From: Odontomyia ornata
Taxonomy: Eukaryota; Arthropoda; Insecta; Diptera; Stratiomyidae
Length of the DNA: 64,000 bases
Assembly: GCA_963969285.1 (NCBI GenBank)
Contig: OZ017739.1
Coordinates: forward strand, 350,126,219 to 350,190,218
Direction of reading: 5' to 3'
Positions 37,598-48,599 of the stretch are shown one piece after another. The translations under genes were made by a program, and so were the position numbers. The number at the start of each line of letters is the position of its first letter. Position 1 is the first letter of the stretch. A model generated the notes under the pieces. That model made no database searches. It was not told the origin of the DNA and saw only the letters and a program-made list of their open reading frames with translations.

Positions 37598-38048
37598 TTA
37601 AAGTGCAGTGTTGTTACGTTGTTCATCTATCAGCCCGTGGGTGGTCAATGAAGATGGCAGGTTGATCGCTTCGATTCTTGATAGTGTATCTGCTACAATA
37701 TTTTCCTCTCCATTGACGTCGATGATTCGGGTACAAAATTCCGATAAAAAACTTAACTGCCTAGTTTGTCTCGGCGAAGATTTTTCTGTCGTTTGACTGA
37801 ACGCATATATCAACGGTTTGTGGTCCGTTTTGATAAAAAACTGGGTGCCTTAGAGCCAGTGTCGAAAGTGTTTTGAACTGCTGCAAATAGCCAACAGCTC
37901 TCAATCGTAAACACTGAACTTTGATTCAGCTTGATTAAGTTTTCGTTGAAAGTAAGCTAATGGTAGCCAACTGCCATTTAATTTTTGTTCTAATACTGAT
38001 CCGATTGCAACATCAGATGCGTTGGTGACAAGTTGTAATGGCATCGAT
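37598..38048 (-). pseudogene. Gypsy RNase H fragment
   Basis: Text from the high end: QLVTNASDVAIGSVLEQKL (start of the RNase H-like domain), SWLPLAYFQRKLNQAESKF, then TDHKPLIYAFSQ and RIIDVNGEENIVADTLSRIE, the standard order of the Gypsy RNase H and its tether. Stops interrupt it near 37918 and at about 37852. The domain degrades the RNA of the RNA/DNA hybrid. The preceding RT end is displaced to 45780 by the nested insertion. Confidence 0.8.
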
Positions 38049-38332
38049 AAAAAAAACATGTACTAGCAATGTCTGTAAGAGTTCAATAAGCCCTAATTCA
38101 TAATCAAAATAATATGTAAACTTCAATAAACCCTTATTAAAAAGTGAATTCATTCGTAATCAAAATCTAATTCATATTATCAGTTCATTAACTCGAAATT
38201 TAACACCTCTCATCAAAATTAAATTCTTGTGCTCTGTGGAAAAGATTAAATTTTGAATTTGAAGGACCTTGGTAATATCTTAAACTGTAACATTCCTTGA
38301 ATGCGGTTTAAATTCAATATATACTAAGTAAA
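38049..38332 (+). other. Leader of nested LINE D and junction with Gypsy
   Basis: AT-rich; the exact left border of the nested insertion is not visible. It probably contains the LINE D 5' untranslated region. No other feature is seen. Confidence 0.45.
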
Positions 38333-39274
38333 ATGAAGTGCGGTTTGTGTGGTTCAAAAGTTGAAAGAAACGATTTAAAAATTCTGTGCAATTACTGTGA
38401 AGATTACTGCCATGCAAAATGTGCTAATTTGGAAAAAAGTGAAATTGACTTTTTTGACAAGAATAAACATAGCTTTAAGTGCAGAAAATGTGAAAAACAG
38501 AGACGCAAATCAATTCTGAATGATGCACCTGTTTGCTCTTCACCTAACGTCGACTTTTCAGTGAAGAGTTCTACTTTAGCTACGACTTCTGCGCTAACAG
38601 GTAATAGTTCTGTTACCAATACAAGTGATGTAAATGATAGCATAACGCTTCAAATGCTTTACAAAGAAATAATTGATCTCAAGCAATTTAACATTGAGTT
38701 AAAGCGCATAAATACTGAGGCGCTAGCAAAAATCCAATCAGTAGAAGCTGATAATGCATCTCTTCACAAAAAAGTTGAAGCTTTGGAAGTTAGAATCAAT
38801 TTATATAGACATTGTAGGTATTTCCGATGTACAAGCGCAAATGTTAAAGAGAGAGTTGATACGCTTCTAACAAACATAACTGGCGATGTGGTCGACCCCA
38901 AAGATATTGTCTCTTGTTTTGTTAAGAACGTAAGAGTGGGCAATGCGAAAACTAAAATTGTGTGCGTGAAATTCGCATCTTTTTTGCTGAAAAGAAAAAT
39001 AATGCAGAAAATGCGCGAAAACAAAGGAGGGATCGTTAATAACAAGAACTATGGTGCGGATGGCAATAGCAACAAACGAGTTTTTATTAACGATTCTCTT
39101 ACTGTCTACAATCGGAAGCTGTTAAACAAAGCAAATGAGCTTAAACGAAGCAACAAACGTAGCTTTGTTTGGGTAAGAGACGTAACCGTGCTGGTCTGGA
39201 AAAGAGAAGGTGAAATAGTTATCAAAAAAATTTCTCATGAGGATTTTCTTAAGCTGGATGATATAATTACTTAA
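38333..39274 (+). CDS. LINE D ORF1, PHD-finger plus coiled-coil protein
   Basis: Intact 313-aa frame. Residues 3-53: CGLCGSKVERNDLKILC, CEDYCHAKC, FKCRKC, the Cys4-His-Cys3 spacing of a PHD finger. Residues about 105-150 form a predicted coiled coil (LYKEIIDLKQFNIELKRI and ADNASLHKKVEALEV). Residues 160-300 resemble the RRM-like/baculovirus FP-like C-terminal domain of insect LINE ORF1 (VDPKDIVSCFVKNVRVGN, RVFINDSLTVYNRKLLNKA). It binds element RNA by family analogy. The stop is 18 nt upstream of the next frame, so ORF2 is separate. It survives although ORF2 is badly broken. Confidence 0.78.
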   Translation: MKCGLCGSKVERNDLKILCNYCEDYCHAKCANLEKSEIDFFDKNKHSFKCRKCEKQRRKSILNDAPVCSSPNVDFSVKSSTLATTSALTGNSSVTNTSDVNDSITLQMLYKEIIDLKQFNIELKRINTEALAKIQSVEADNASLHKKVEALEVRINLYRHCRYFRCTSANVKERVDTLLTNITGDVVDPKDIVSCFVKNVRVGNAKTKIVCVKFASFLLKRKIMQKMRENKGGIVNNKNYGADGNSNKRVFINDSLTVYNRKLLNKANELKRSNKRSFVWVRDVTVLVWKREGEIVIKKISHEDFLKLDDIIT

Positions 39275-39532
39275 TTAACCTAAATTATCCTAATGATTAA
39301 CGATAATTATAATTGTAATACTACTAATAATCCTCATGATAATCTTAGTTTTATCAATAGTTCTTTTCCTAAAATTTCAAATAATTCAATTTGTTTATGT
39401 TTAGAACATTTATCTGACAAACAATATTCAGGTTTTTCTGCTATACACCAAAATATTAGTAGTATGAGAACGAACTTCGATGCTTTTTCCGCTCATCTAG
39501 CATCTCTGGATCATTTGCCAGATCTCATTTTT

Positions 39533-40983
39533 AGGGTTTTGTGAAATGATTTTACAAAACCCTACTAGTTTCGCGACCAGTCTGTCCGTCCGTCCGTCCG
39601 TCCGTCCGTGTGTCACAGCAGTTTTTCTCGGAAACTACTTAAGCTAGAAACATCAAATTTTGTATGCAGGTGTAAAGTGGTGATATCTTTAAAATTCAAC
39701 TACGAAAAATTTTTATAATGTATTTAAGGGGGGTCTCCCCATATAGGGGAGTGACCCCCCGAAAAAAAAATTTCATTAAAAGTAGCCGATATGGGTAACA
39801 AATGAAAGGTCATGATGAGAACTTTTCAAAACAAGTCTTAGTTTGGCAAAATTTGCTTCGAGGGGCGCACAGGGAGGGGAAATACACGAAAAATTTGTGA
39901 ACCCCCCCCTCGCGATTGGACACCTGTGATCCGAAAAATCTGCAAAAAATCTGAAATGTAGCCCTTGGTGAGTACAACAACAACAAATACGTTAGAAGTC
40001 GCAATTCACTCAATTTTGTAAGTAATAGTATGATTTATCGATTTTATGTTTTCTTGAATAAAATCTTAACGGTACCCTGAAATTCAGTACGTAGATGTCT
40101 ATTTATAAGATTGATCTATCCTGAAATTTTCGTAAAGATTGAATCTTATTTAGCGAAGTTATAGCCGTTTGAATTTTCCTGTATTACTATGGAACAATAT
40201 GCGCTGCATTTATTACTATGGCACCATATGGCTATGGAACAACATGCGCTTTTTACCGACTCAGACACTACAGTTTTGCTAGGATTTGCATGAAAATTTC
40301 AGGAATGATAGGTGTCATGAATATCTTTGAGAATCGGTTCAGCTAGTGGTATAAGTAACCGTAAAACAAAATAGTGGCTGGTTTAAATGCGAAGATTGAA
40401 TAATTTTTAGTTATTTTCTCCCAACTTCAACGTTTAAGGTGCATGCTTTGAACATTTGATTCAATTTAGTGAATGACTGAAGATGAATACCTACAATTAA
40501 TGCTCATAAGTGAAACAAGTCAAGGAGGTGGGAGAGAGCTCCTAGCAAAAGGGTTTTGTAACCATTCTAGCATTCGAAAAAATTGGCCATTAATCGATGA
40601 TAGCAGTACAAGAGAGTGGCCCCTGAACAAAAAAATTCATCAAACGTAGCCGATATGAGTATGAAATGAAAGTTTTCATGGGAGCTTTTCAAAACAGTTG
40701 TTAAACTGTTTGTTTTTGCTTCAGTGAGGGTACAGGGGGGAAATACATGAAAAATGTGTTTCCTCCGTCGCGGTTGGACATCTGAAATAATTATCAAGGG
40801 ATATACTTATGACTATAACAATACTTCAACTTTGTTAATAATAGTATGATCTTCGTATTTCATATTTTCTCCAATAAATTCGTCTTTGACATGTTTCTTG
40901 ATTTGATTCGATCTGGTGACTGCATTTCGTAAATTGAATACAAAACCCTTCTGACATGAGCCTATGTATGTTTACCCAACTTG
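39533..40983 (-). mobile_element. HINE-like element copy 4, in LINE D endonuclease
   Basis: 1451 bp in reverse. On the plus strand it begins with the hairpin AGGGTTTTGT / ACAAAACCCT (39533-39563), then a (GTCC)n block to about 39611, and ends CCCAACTTG. TT lies at both borders (39531-39532, 40984-40985). Both internal modules are present. Deleting it with one TT restores Phe-Val across the endonuclease frame. Confidence 0.85.
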
Positions 40984-42914
40984 TTGTTTCTGAAATCTGG
41001 ATTTACGACAATGAAATTTGTTCGTTTAAAATTCCAAACTTTACATTTAAAGCGGCCTGTAATAATTTGTATTCTGCAGATGGTGTCGGGTTATTTTTTA
41101 GAAACAGTTTGGAAAAAGTAGAAATAAAAAAGTTTAACATGAATAGTGCCGACATAATAAGCATTAGTTGCAGAATTGTGATATTCAATACAGTTTCACT
41201 TGCGTTTATAGATTGCATAATTGCACTGTAAGTGTTTTTATAGATGAATTCTCGTCATATTTGGAAAATCAAAAAAGTAAAAACACAATACTCTTGGTTG
41301 ATTTCAATATTAATATTTTATCTGAGTCTCAAGATGTAGATAATTTTCTATCAACGTTGTCATCGATTGGGTTTGATACTGCGCATTCAGAACCCACTCG
41401 ACTTAACGCCTACATAGACTCTATATTTATTAGGCTTAATAGAAATAATCGCCTAGGTTTTAAAACCGCGGCACTTGATTTAAAATTAAGTGATCACAGT
41501 CTAACTTGCATCCAATTAAAAAATAGAGTATCTAGAATGAAAGATCTTAATGATTGTGCATATAACAAAATTGATTTTGTCCATCTTCATTTTGAAATGT
41601 GGGAGGATGTTTATTCAGCGCATGACCCCTGTGTCGCTTTTGACATTTTTCTCAAAAAGTTGCAAAAATATATATCTAATTGCAATAGAACTTTCAGTAG
41701 CCGTAATAAGCATCTCAAGAAATGGAAGAAGTGGATGACTGTATCTCTTTTGAGAAAAATTAAAAAGAAAAAACAACTATGTGCCCGTGTCAAAAGACAT
41801 CCTAATAATCATAGGCTTAGAGAATACTACAGTGAAATATGTCTAGAACTAAAAAGAGATATTCCACTTTGTAGAGACAACTACTTTCAAAACAGATTGG
41901 TTGAAAATGCTGGCAATTTGAAAAAAGAATGGTGTATTGTTAATGAAATTTTAAACAGAATAATGCTGATATGGATATTGTTATAAATAATAATAACTTA
42001 ACTGTATCTGATAATTTGAAAGTTGCTAGCTTATTGAATGATTTTTTTTCAAATGCAAGTGTTTATAAAGATTCAACAATCAATAATTCTATAAACCAAT
42101 TTGATAGTTCGTTAGTTTCAAGTAATAGAATATCAGAAAGTTTTTTTCTTTGAGCCTTTCACAGCCTTGGAAATTCATAAAATTATTAAGTCTCTTAAAA
42201 TATCTAATTCAAGTTTTTCTGATAATGTGTCCAGCTCCATGTTAATAAATATTTGATTTCACGTTTCAGATGTATTATGCTTTATCTTCAACTTATGTGT
42301 GCAGTCTGGAGTTTTCCCTGAATCTATGAAGACAGCAGTAGTAATACCGCTTCACAAAAAGGGAGATACTACTTCATTAAACAATTATCGCCCCATATCT
42401 CTGTTATCGACTTTTCTAAGATTTTCGAGAAAGGTATAAAATCCAGAATGCTTTCGTTTTTAGATAGAAATCATTTCTTTAGTGATTTTCAATTTGGATT
42501 CAGAAGTAGTAGATCTACCGAAGATGCACTTTTAAAATTAACAGGTGAAATATACAAAAGCTTAAATGTATCAGAATTTCCAGCGTGTCTATTCATTGAC
42601 ATCACTGAAGCTTTTGACATGGTAGATCATACTTTACTCTTAAATTAACTTTTCAAAGCAGGCTTTAGAGGATATATTTATGACTGGTTTGTTTCCTATT
42701 TAAAAAACAGAAAGCAAATAGTTAGAATCAAGCGGAGCTTTAGCTCTGAGAAGTATATTAATGTAGGCGTTCCTCAAGGTTCTGTGTTGGGTCCAATTAT
42801 GTTTTTAATATATATTAATTCCCTATTTTTTCAGCCTTTTAAAGGTAAAATCACTGCCATTGAAGATGATACTGCCTTTACCTACTCTAGTAATAGCTTG
42901 ATTGACCTTTTTTT

Positions 42915-44232
42915 AGGGTTTTGTACTAAAATACAAAACCCTATTGCAATCACGACCTGTGTCCGTCTGTCCGTCCGTCCGTCCGTCCGTCTGTATGTCA
43001 CAGCACTTTTTCTCCGAAACTATAGAGGCTACAGCCATGAAACTTTGTGGAAAGGTCAGAAGTGGTGACCTCTTGAAAGTTCAAGGGTGGAAAAATTTTT
43101 CAAAGGGGTTTAAGGGGGGTCTCCCCGTATAGGGAGGTGACCCCTCAAAAAAAAAATTTTCCCCATTGGTAGTCGAGTAGGGTGTCATTGGAAAGGTCTC
43201 AATGAGATCTTTTCAAAAAAGGTCTTAAAATTGCCTTATCGGTACCGAGGGGGGCAGGGGAAGGGGAAATGTACGAACTTTTCGCGTACCCCCCCCCCCC
43301 CCCTCGCGATTGGAAACCTTCCATCCGAAAAATTTGAAAAAAATCATGAATGTAGGTTTTAATGAGTACAACAACAACAAATACATGAGAAGTCAAAATT
43401 CACTCAACTTTGTTAGTAATAGTATGATTTATCGATTTTAAGTTTTCTTGAATAAAATCTAAACAGTACCCTTAAATTCAATAAAATTTAGCAAACAGAT
43501 GACTATTTATAAGATTGATTTTTTTGGAAAGTTTCATAAAGATCGAATAGTATTTAACGAAGTTATAGCGGTTTGAATTTTCCCGTATTACTATGGAACA
43601 CTATGCCCTGTATTACTATGGAAACATATGGCTATGGAGCCATATGCGCTTTTTATCGATTTAGACACTACAGCTTTGCTAGGGTTTGCATGAAAATTGC
43701 AGGAATGATAGGTATCATGAAGATGAGTACATACAATTGAAACAAGTCGAAGAGGCAGGAGAGAGCTCCTAGCAAAAGGGCTTTGTAACCATTCTAGGAT
43801 TCGAAAAAACAGGCCATGAATCGATGATTACAGTACAGAGGAGTGGGCACTGAAAAAAATTTCATGAAAGGTAGCCGATATGAATATCAACTGAAAGTTC
43901 TCTATGAGAGCTTTTCAAAACAGTTCTTAAACTGACAGTTTTTGTTTCAGTGGGGGCACAGGGGGGGGGGGGGGGAATACATGAAAAATGTGTTTCTAAA
44001 AAATCTGGAAAAATTATCAAGGGAGATATTTATGGGTATAACTAAAACAAATACCTCAGAATCCACAGTTCTTTCAACTTTGTTAATAATAGTATGATCC
44101 TCGAATTTCACATTTTCTCCGATAAAATCGTCTTTGACATGTTTCTTGATTTTATTCGTTGCTGGTTACTGCATTTTGTAAGTTGAGTACAAAACTCTTC
44201 TGACATGAGCATAGGTCTGTCTACCCAACTTG
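42915..44232 (-). mobile_element. HINE-like element copy 5, in LINE D RT
   Basis: 1318 bp in reverse. Hairpin AGGGTTTTGTA / TACAAAACCCT (42915-42942), (GTCY)n at about 42958-42997, end CCCAACTTG, TT on both sides (42913-42914, 44233-44234). Deleting it with one TT rejoins ...Leu-Phe-Leu-Asp-Val... in the RT frame. It contains C-runs of 15 (about 43290) and G-runs of 13 (about 43963). Confidence 0.85.
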
Positions 44233-45779
44233 TTAGATGTTAACTATGACCTAGACATTTTAAGAAGGTGCTTCAGTAAACATAAACTTTGAATGAGTAA
44301 CAAAACAATGTTTATGGCTTTTAATATTGAAGGTCCGGTATGCAATAACTTCCCACTAATTTATCATTCGCCGAGTTGTCTAAGATACAATTTAACTGTT
44401 AGTGATTAACTGTAGCGAGAATTGCTTTGAAATTGAAAACATGGACAGTTTTAAATACTTAGGCATTATATTAGATCATAAGCTTAGTTGGGCCAACCAC
44501 ACACTTCACCTTAAGCATTATTCAAATAAAGTAGTGAGACAAATTTACCACGTAAGTCTCTACTGCAATCAGGCTATCTTAAGAGTAGTTTATGATAGCT
44601 TGCTTAAGTCTAAATTGCAATATGGTTTATCATGCTGGGGTAGAGCATATTCTAACAAAATAGATCCTTTAATTATAAAGCAAAAGCATGCAATTAGAAT
44701 AATATGTTAAGTCAATTGAAAGACTTCAAGTTTTGATCTGTTCAAATAACTAAACATTCTCCCATTGCGGCACTTGTACTGCTACAAAGTTCTCAAAATA
44801 TTTTTTAAAAAGTCTGGATACTATTCTGTAAGATATAATGAGAACTACAACTTAAGAATGAATACTGCAACTTTTGCAAATGTTCCTACTATTTCGAGAA
44901 CACACTTCTCACGCTTTTACCATGTCACGGCACCTCGTTTGTATAACATGTTACCAGAGAAGCTCAGATGCGAAAAAACGAAAGGAGTTTTTCTTGATAA
45001 CGTTAAGCATCGGCTTTTATTTTTTGATTTCCCTTCCATAAATAATGTATTTTATCCCGCGGTCTAGCTTGAATATTGTTGAATATTGCATTAAACTTCC
45101 TTTTTTCCTTAATTTCATCGCATTACTTTTGTGCTTTTGCATTGAATTTTAAAATTTTTTTTCTTTTTAATTTAATTTAGTTGATTTTCCCCGTCGATAA
45201 TCTACACATAATTTAAATTAAATGATAATTACACTCGCCTCTTGTCAACTAGACAACAGAGTGTTTTCAACTATTTCATAAATATATAGTATTTAGTTGT
45301 ATTACTGTAATTAATTTTTAAGTATTTATGGAATAAAGTGAAGATAATAATAATAAATTCCTTAACGTTAAAATCAAGTTCAAGGTTAATTTTCGAATCA
45401 GCACTAAATTCACATGAAGTTCAAGTTCATTCACATTCATTTAAGGTAGATAGACCAATTTTCATTTTTCTTTCCGCGAATGCATAAATGTAATAATGCG
45501 TGCGTGAGCACAATTAGTTTACGCCAGCATATTGTTCAATTGAACATTGTATGCTAAAAGAAAATTGTTAATGTAAGATGTTATTTAGTATTTAAGAGCA
45601 TGAAATTAAAATAAAATTCACTCGTTAAGTACAAGTCAAGGTGTGATTATATTTTCTCTGATCCGGTTTAAAATCAGATCAATTTTTACAAAGTTAATAT
45701 CTGACTCAAGATTAGATATTTGTGGTGAAGTTTAATATCTGACCTAAGATTAGATACCTGAACATTGACTGTTGTTGGT

Positions 45780-46480
45780 AATTGAAAATCACGTATGGCT
45801 TAAACTCGCGAATCAGGTGGCGAGATGCCATGTTTATTTATTTTGTGACCCAGGCACTCAATTTGTTCGACGCCAAACACACCTTTTACAATGATGATTA
45901 TCACTCCGTAAGTTTTTAATCGTTCAAATACAATACGAAGATGGTCCATATGTTTCTCGGTTGAGTCAGATAATACAAGAATGTCATCTAGATAACAGAC
46001 ACAAAAGTCCAAACCGCGCAACACTTCGTCAACAAACCGTTGAAAGGTTTAGGCGGCATTCCGGAGGCCAAAGGTCATTGCCGTAAATTCAAATAGGCCA
46101 AACGGTGTTGTCACTGCCGTCTTTGGGACATCCTCATCCGCAACCAGCATCTAATAGTATTCGAGCATACTATCTATCATACTTTCAAGTCTATTTTAGA
46201 AAATATACATTTGCCAGTGAGATCTGATGTAATGTCCTGAATGTGTCGCATGCGATAGCGATCGAGTATGGTAATTGCGTTAAGTTAACGATCATTTCCA
46301 CATGGGTGCCAGAAACCTTCCTTCTTGGGCACAAGATGCAAAGGGCTAGCCCATGGGTTGTTCGATGGGCGGCAGTAGTTCTTGTCCATCATGTACTGGG
46401 ACTCTGTTTTATCTATTTTCAGCTTGTCTGGTGGTATTCGTCTGCTACTGGAGGGCCAGCAGTGATGATATGGAGTCATA
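45780..46480 (-). pseudogene. Gypsy RT fragment
   Basis: High end: NNPWASPLHLVPKKEGFW, the start of the Gypsy RT (usually SPWASPVVLVKKKDG). Low end: FCVCYLDDILVLSDSTEKHM with the YLDD catalytic box, then IECLGHKINKHGISPP. The part between is shifted (46030-46280). The text ends with AIRDFQLPTTVN at about 45770, where the connection to RNase H is cut by the nested insertions. The polymerase is inactive. Confidence 0.82.
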
Positions 46481-46629
46481 CAGAGTGCTGTGTAGTGTTC
46501 GTTAGAGCAGGATTCATTACTTTTGGGAATGATTTCAGTAATGCGTGGAACTGCGATTCTTCCATCAATGTAGGATAGATCCTGTGGGTAGAGTTGATAC
46601 GGTTCCTGCTGATGTAAGTTTCGTTTTGG

Positions 46630-46990
46630 AGTCTAAAAGACGTCTGTTTATAATATCTACAGAGAGGCCATGTTCTTCTAGAAAATCAGCACCTATAATT
46701 GGCTGTGCAACGTCTGCTATTATAAATGGCCACGTAAATTGTCAACTTAAATTGAGATTTAATGTAAGCAACTTTTCACCATAAGTGTCGATCGGAGATT
46801 TATTGGCCGCGTAAAGCTTTAATAGTATGACTGACACATCTGCACCTGTGTCTATTAGAAACTTAAGTTGTGTTAGTTTGTCAGTGACAAAAAGACGGTT
46901 TGTTGCGGAGCGACTGCGAGCCGTCTCAACAAGCAGGGCTTCAAGGCGTTTTCCGACATCGGTGGGGTCTGAAAGTTACATAGTTTGGTA
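46630..46990 (-). pseudogene. Gypsy aspartic protease fragment
   Basis: The minus strand reads LKFLIDTGADVSVILLKLY, with the DTGA catalytic triad, and about 60 residues on QPIIGADFLEEHGL, the conserved second half of retroviral-type proteases in Gypsy elements. One in-frame TGA or TAA-type stop occurs between them. It would process the polyprotein. It lies between gag and RT, as expected. Confidence 0.78.
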
Positions 46991-47067
46991 CAATGACGAG
47001 CGGCTATTCCGAATTTTCAATGATAGAAGCAGATTTTTCTTTCGTTTTCTCGATTGCGAGAGCGGCT

Positions 47068-47830
47068 TCAACTTCTGAAGTGTCGTAGTGATGTGAAGCG
47101 TCGAGCAGGTGGTATTTGTAATTGTTGGGTTGATGCTTTTGATTTTGCAATTTGTCTAACTAAATCTGCAGTATTGGTCGAAATTCCTTTTGATATTTGG
47201 CAATCTGAGACTTGACAAATTTCGTTAGGCCTTTTGATATCTAGAATTTCGTCAACCATTTCTGCGAGGCGGGCGAGATCCGTTGTTTCTGCGATGGCAA
47301 GAATCATTTGTACATCCGCGGGCAGCCGTTGTAGCCAAAGTCATTTCAAAAATGATTCACTGACTTTGCTTTTTGCAGCCAAACTCTTGCACCTAATTCC
47401 ATACCGGTGAGAAGAGTTCGAACTTGAACCTCTTCGAACAGCGCATGAACATTGATCAATCTTGTTTTCAGCGCTTTATATTTGCCCGTTTCCGGCGATT
47501 TCTCCACGATGTCCGCTACAGCGGCCAAGCAGATACAATCAAGTTCGCTGACGATCTTGTCAAACATAGCGGCATCTGAGCTTATTCTGCACCCACGCAA
47601 TTGCGCCTCAACGCAGGCGAACCACAGCGTTGATCGAACAGTCCAAAACAATGGTACGCGAATATTTGCGATGTCGTTGTTACTAACTGGTGGCTCTTGT
47701 ATGATTCTGATGTCGGTTGTGGCTCCTGTGGTGGGCTCGGTTCCAGTAACAGTTTCGTCCTTAGTGGCTTTTGTATTTTCTGCCTCTGGCTTTTAGTTGT
47801 ATCACGTGCAGATTTTTCTTTAGCGTGGCC
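47068..47830 (-). pseudogene. Gypsy gag fragment
   Basis: The minus strand reads KEKSARDTTKSQRQKIQKPL directly inside the LTR edge, then FWTVRSTLWFACVEAQLRG, LAAVADIVEKSPETGKY, a VRTLLTGMELGARV region and, after a small gap, MILAIAETTDLARLAEMVDE. This is the capsid-like text of Gypsy/BEL-type gag (F..V...W...E..F). It has frameshifts at about 47580 and 47340. No CCHC knuckle is recognised. There is almost no leader between LTR and gag. Confidence 0.72.
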
Positions 47831-47832
47831 AA

Positions 47833-48033
47833 TGTAATGCAAAGGCAATAATTTTTGTAATAACTTTTATTTGCACTAAATAAAATCACAATAAATATAT
47901 ACACAGGAAAATCGTTGCTTCGCAGTTATAATGCGTTGATGCTTCGCGTGTGTCTCTGTTCTCTCAACTGCTATCTTAACTCGAATGACTGGCGGTGAAC
48001 ACAATAACTATCTGTCATATGGGAAACGCTACA
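47833..48033 (-). repeat. Gypsy 5' LTR (201 bp)
   Basis: On the minus strand it starts TGTAGCGTTTCCC and ends TTACA. It is the same sequence as the LTR at 36720 plus a 29-bp block at 47932-47960. AATAAA-like words lie near 47878 in reverse. I could not assign a primer-binding site. Confidence 0.85.
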
Positions 48034-48259
48034 AGTACTCCCGTTGAGTTGAAATATATGAAGGCGTTGATTTGAAATATTCGATATGTATGATTTCTTA
48101 TGAGGCTTGATTTTTGATCTCAATTAAAAGGCAAGAAACTCAGTTCTGTAGTAAAAACTTTATTGTGAGTCAAAAGAAAAATCTATGACATTTACTTTTT
48201 AAAGGTTATCTTGTTTAAATGTTAAATTATCCATCCTGAGGGTCCAATTTTGGACGACG

Positions 48260-48530
48260 TGTTCGATTCGTCAAGGTCTTTAGCCACACTTTTCGCAACG
48301 TGCTGGATGCAGTCTAATCAGTCGAGTATCATCCAACATTGCATACTGGCCTTCAAATTTGCAAATGGTATTGGCTATGGTGGTTTCAGTAGTGCAACGA
48401 TGCTCACCATAAGTTGCTCTTAGAGCACGAATTTCTCGCAGAATGCTGATTTTTATAATAAAGCTCAACAATTTGGATACGTTGCTGCAGTGTAAGTCTT
48501 TCAATGATGATTTATCAAACAATACTGAAT
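48260..48530 (-). pseudogene. DD41D mariner N-terminal fragment
   Basis: Minus-strand text REIRALRATYGEHRCTTETT then IANTICKFEGQYAML corresponds to the AVSTFRALRAGYGQHNRPTQ and RKFEETG region of the element at 31790, so it is the HTH half of a related transposase. The catalytic part is missing. 48038-48260 is HINE-like relic with no gene. Confidence 0.65.
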
Positions 48531-48599
48531 AAAAGTTACATTACAGTTTCACCCGGGTCACGAGTGATTTGTCAAAAAAGCCTGTTGAAAATCAAACCT

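Larger units (their letters stand above)
39293..45067 (+). pseudogene. LINE D ORF2, endonuclease-RT split by two HINEs
   Basis: Endonuclease start 39293-39532 (FSAIHQNISSMRTNFDAF, LPDLIF) continues exactly after the first HINE at 40986 (VSEIWIYDNEI) and 41260-41500 (ILLVDFNINILS, LKLSDHSL). RT 42300-42914: VVIPLHKKGDTT, NYRPISL, FQFGFRSSRSTEDALL, FIDITEAFDMVDHTLLL, VGVPQGSVLGPIMF; the YADD box reads AIEDDTAF, so it is altered. After the second HINE the text resumes at 44235 and runs to DSFKYLGIILDHKLSW, LQYGLSCWGRAY and a C-terminal FSRFYHVTAPRLYNMLP. Stops (for example at 42646, 44708) and shifts are numerous. Confidence 0.8.
38060..45355 (+). mobile_element. LINE D, PHD-ORF1 non-LTR element with two HINE insertions
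   Basis: ORF1 with a PHD-type finger, then a decayed endonuclease-RT ORF2 that is interrupted twice. The 3' end is GATAATAATAATAAAT, a short (TAA)n-type tail. The left border is approximate. It sits inside the Gypsy element, so it is younger than that element, and the two HINEs are younger again. 45356-45775 after the tail contains a TTGTTCAATTGAACA palindrome and repeated 'atctgac..aagattagata' words but no gene; it may belong to another unrecognised insert. Confidence 0.75.
36720..48033 (-). mobile_element. Gypsy-type LTR retrotransposon, nested and decayed
   Basis: Two LTRs in the same orientation bracket gag (47068-47830), protease (about 46660-46900), RT (about 45780-46480), RNase H (37598-38045) and integrase (37068-37470) remnants. 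AGTA flanks both ends (36716-36719 and 48034-48037), a 4-bp target duplication normal for Gypsy elements. The RT/RNase H boundary is split by foreign DNA from about 38050 to 45775. No envelope-like frame is seen. All frames are damaged. Confidence 0.85.

Noticed and set aside
38333..39274. Host PHD-finger chromatin gene
   Set aside because: It is followed directly by endonuclease-RT text and has a typical LINE ORF1 layout.
38182..45375. Target duplication for LINE D (TTCATTAACTCGAAAT versus TTCCTTAACGTTAAAAT)
   Set aside because: Too many mismatches and the AT-rich context makes chance likely.
45400..45775. Solo LTR between LINE D and the Gypsy RT
   Set aside because: There is an AATAAAAT-like word and a palindrome, but I could not find matching ends or a target duplication.
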